This document shows, piece by piece, positions 6,701 to 8,211 of a stretch of DNA of 8,211 nucleotides; position 1 is the first letter of the stretch; every line of letters begins with the position of its first letter. The stretch is from Paracoccaceae bacterium (GTDB lineage Bacteria > Pseudomonadota > Alphaproteobacteria > Rhodobacterales > Rhodobacteraceae): the NCBI GenBank assembly GCA_007128995.1, contig SKWJ01000099.1:1-8211 (forward strand), given 5' to 3'. The notes below the pieces were generated by a model. It did no database searches. It was not told the DNA's origin and saw nothing but the letters and a program-made list of their open reading frames with translations. The position numbers were made by a program, and so were the translations under genes.

Positions 6701-7695
6701 ATCTGGGCTTCTTTCTGTGCGAAGACATAGCGCGTGTTCTGACGATAGATCTCGCCCGGCCGCAGCAACGCGGCGGGAAAATGCGGCTGGTTCGGCGCAT
6801 CTGGCCAGAGCTGTGCCTCCAGCGCGATCCCTGCATGGCGCGGATAGTGCCGTCCCCCCAGCCCTTCGACATCTGTTTCAGGCAGATGGATTGCAGTATA
6901 GACCTGCAGGCCGGGCTCTGTCGTTTCCACGCGCATTGACAGGGCTTGCGACTGAAGCCACGCAACCGGGCAGAGGGCGCGGCGCTCATCCGACAGACAG
7001 AAGTTGTGATCAAGCGCGACATCGCGCAACGACCGCGGGGTGCGGAAATCGAAATCTGTGTCAGTCACCGGCACGATCAGACCTGTCGGAATAAGATCAT
7101 CATCGACCGGCAGATAGACCGCAGCGTCCACCATAAGGCTGTGATCGGCCAGAGACCCGCTGTCATCAAGTATGAAATACCCATGATGCGAGAAGTTGCA
7201 CACTGTGCTGCTGTCGCAGCTCGCACTGATGTCCAGATCAAGCGCGCATTCATCGAGCGTGATGCGCAGCACAACGTCCAGTGTGCCGGGAAACCCCATT
7301 TCGCCATCAGGCATGCGCAGGGACAATATGGCGCTGGATGGCGCAAGCGCGTCAATGCTCCAGATGCGCTGGCCGCTGCCCTGTGTTCCCCCATGCAGAC
7401 AATGACGGCCCCGGAAATTCCGCGATACCTGATAGGCGCGCCCGTCGAGATGGAAGCGGCCTTCGGCAATCCGGTTGGCATACCGACCGACCATTGCCCC
7501 GAAATACTGCATCGGTCCCAGATACGGGGCGAGAGTGTCCGCGCCCAGCACCAGCGGATAGGGAACACCTTTCAACCTCAGATCCTGAACGATGGCCCCC
7601 AACGTCAGGATGCGGGCATTCAGGGCCTCTGAGCGCAGATGCAGACAGTGCACGTCTTGTCCCTCGGGCGTGCGACCGAAGAGTTCAACTGTCAC
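6697..7695 (-). CDS. Aldose 1-epimerase (galactose mutarotase family), GTG start
   Basis: Interconverts alpha and beta anomers of galactose or related aldoses in the cytoplasm; 332 residues, a normal length. Visible family features are GRYANRI (70-76), the substrate histidine in CLHGG (H101), the catalytic acid in NFSHHGYF (H171), ALDHNF (D229) and the catalytic base in GIALEAQLWPDAPNQPHF (E293). In the usual TNHxYF motif the Asn before the catalytic His is replaced by His here (H170). The frame stays open upstream to an ATG at 7977, but those extra residues would overlap the lactonase gene by nearly 300 bases and look nothing like an epimerase. GTG at 7695 places GGGAAAGGG 5 bases upstream and starts the protein at VTVELFGRTPEGQDV, as expected for the family. 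It overlaps the lactonase end by 11 bases and the beta-galactosidase start by 4, so translation is probably coupled on both sides. Confidence 0.93.
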   Translation of the reverse strand: MTVELFGRTPEGQDVHCLHLRSEALNARILTLGAIVQDLRLKGVPYPLVLGADTLAPYLGPMQYFGAMVGRYANRIAEGRFHLDGRAYQVSRNFRGRHCLHGGTQGSGQRIWSIDALAPSSAILSLRMPDGEMGFPGTLDVVLRITLDECALDLDISASCDSSTVCNFSHHGYFILDDSGSLADHSLMVDAAVYLPVDDDLIPTGLIVPVTDTDFDFRTPRSLRDVALDHNFCLSDERRALCPVAWLQSQALSMRVETTEPGLQVYTAIHLPETDVEGLGGRHYPRHAGIALEAQLWPDAPNQPHFPAALLRPGEIYRQNTRYVFAQKEAQI

Positions 7696-8211
7696 AGGTA
7701 CCCTTTCCCAGATCAATCTGGTGTTCCGCCTGCCCCTGCACAGGGGCATTGGTGACAAAGGTCGCGCCATCCAGAGCAGTCGGATGCGCACGCCCCTCGC
7801 GGGCGGTCGTGCAGAAAAGCTGCCCAAGCCCCGCGCCCCCGAAAGCCGGACAGGATGTATGCAGCGCAGGAAAGGCGATCGACTGCACGAACGCACCGTC
7901 CGGCGCATAGGCGGCAACACGCCCGGCCCCCCATTGCGCGACCCAGAACAGGCCATTGGCATCAAAGACTGCGCCATCCGGATTCAACCCGTCTGGCGAA
8001 AGGTCCAGCCAGCAATGGGGGGTGCCTTTGGGCCAACCGTCCATGTCCAGGGCAACGCGCATGATCCGGCGCGTGGGGGTATCAGTGAAACACGCACTGC
8101 GCCCATCCGGGGTAAAGCAGATTGCATTGGGGATCGTGATGTCTGAAAAAAGCCTGCGCAACGCGCCGTCCTTCCAGCGCCAGATTGCGCCTTTGCCCTT
8201 CTGCGCGAGCT
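7685..8211 (-). CDS. SMP-30/gluconolactonase-family lactonase, C-terminal part (5' end outside window)
   Basis: The frame enters from the right edge and ends at TGA (7687-7685), leaving 174 visible residues of an enzyme usually about 290 long. The family is a six-bladed beta-propeller that hydrolyses sugar lactones using one divalent metal. Two expected metal ligands are present: N28 of the fragment in ITIPNAICFTPDG and D78 in DGLNPDGAVFDANG. Their spacing of 50 equals that of N154 and D204 in human SMP30; the glutamate ligand would lie in the missing N-terminal part. Other family segments are FTDTPTRRIMRV, LFWVAQWGAGRVAAYAPDG and CPAFGGAGLGQLFCTTA. A TTG at 8161 is not the real start, since homologous sequence (GAIWRWKDGALRRLF) continues through it to the edge. 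The gene overlaps the epimerase by 11 bases. The substrate could be galactono-, glucono-, arabino- or xylonolactone; the neighbouring beta-galactosidase favours galactonolactone, by inference only. Confidence 0.93.
   Translation of the reverse strand, partial: LAQKGKGAIWRWKDGALRRLFSDITIPNAICFTPDGRSACFTDTPTRRIMRVALDMDGWPKGTPHCWLDLSPDGLNPDGAVFDANGLFWVAQWGAGRVAAYAPDGAFVQSIAFPALHTSCPAFGGAGLGQLFCTTAREGRAHPTALDGATFVTNAPVQGQAEHQIDLGKGTCDS
7701..7709 (-). promoter_or_regulatory. Ribosome binding site deciding the epimerase GTG start
   Basis: GGGAAAGGG on the minus strand ends 5 bases before the GTG at 7695, inside the last codons of the lactonase gene. It is the best purine-rich site near the point where epimerase homology begins, and supports GTG over the distant in-frame ATG at 7977. 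Confidence 0.65.

Noticed and set aside
7685..8161. TTG at 8161 as a start for the lactonase
   Set aside because: The frame and the lactonase-like sequence continue upstream to the window edge, and a start here would remove about half of the beta-propeller.

Overview
The window looks like part of one long, leftward-transcribed operon from an alphaproteobacterium, probably Rhodobacteraceae (roseobacter group) or a close relative. This rests on the high GC content, the GC-rich wobble positions and the style of the proteins; no rRNA or marker gene confirms it. Every convincing gene is on the minus strand, so transcription runs from high to low coordinates. I see no tRNA, rRNA, IS element, CRISPR array or phage gene.

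In order of transcription, the right part (8211 to 4796) is a sugar-processing block. It holds the C-terminal part of an SMP-30/gluconolactonase-family lactonase (start outside the window), an aldose 1-epimerase that begins with GTG inside the end of the lactonase gene, and a complete GH42 beta-galactosidase overlapping the epimerase by 4 bases. These three genes are tightly coupled. A 183-base gap (4613-4795) follows. It holds a consensus -35 box with a weak -10, an imperfect 21-base palindrome beside it, and a bulged hairpin.

The left part (4612 to 1) is a transport block of the dipeptide/oligopeptide (Dpp/Opp) type: a periplasmic family 5 substrate-binding protein, two inner-membrane permeases, and an ATPase that runs off the left edge with 326 codons visible. 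The 100-base gap after the binding protein holds a strong stem-loop with a U-rich tail. It probably lowers transporter expression relative to the binding protein. The permease and ATPase genes are tightly packed.

Taken together, the genes suggest uptake and breakdown of a galactoside. The ABC system imports a small galactose-containing oligosaccharide (inferred), the cytoplasmic GH42 enzyme releases galactose, the epimerase interconverts its anomers, and the lactonase would open a sugar lactone if the sugar is oxidised. Homology alone would label the transporter a dipeptide permease. The gene context, and a ligand-loop sequence in the binding protein unlike that of peptide binders, argue for a sugar substrate. 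Nothing here is a clearly unprecedented system; the points of most interest are the transporter's substrate and the regulatory architecture of the two gaps.
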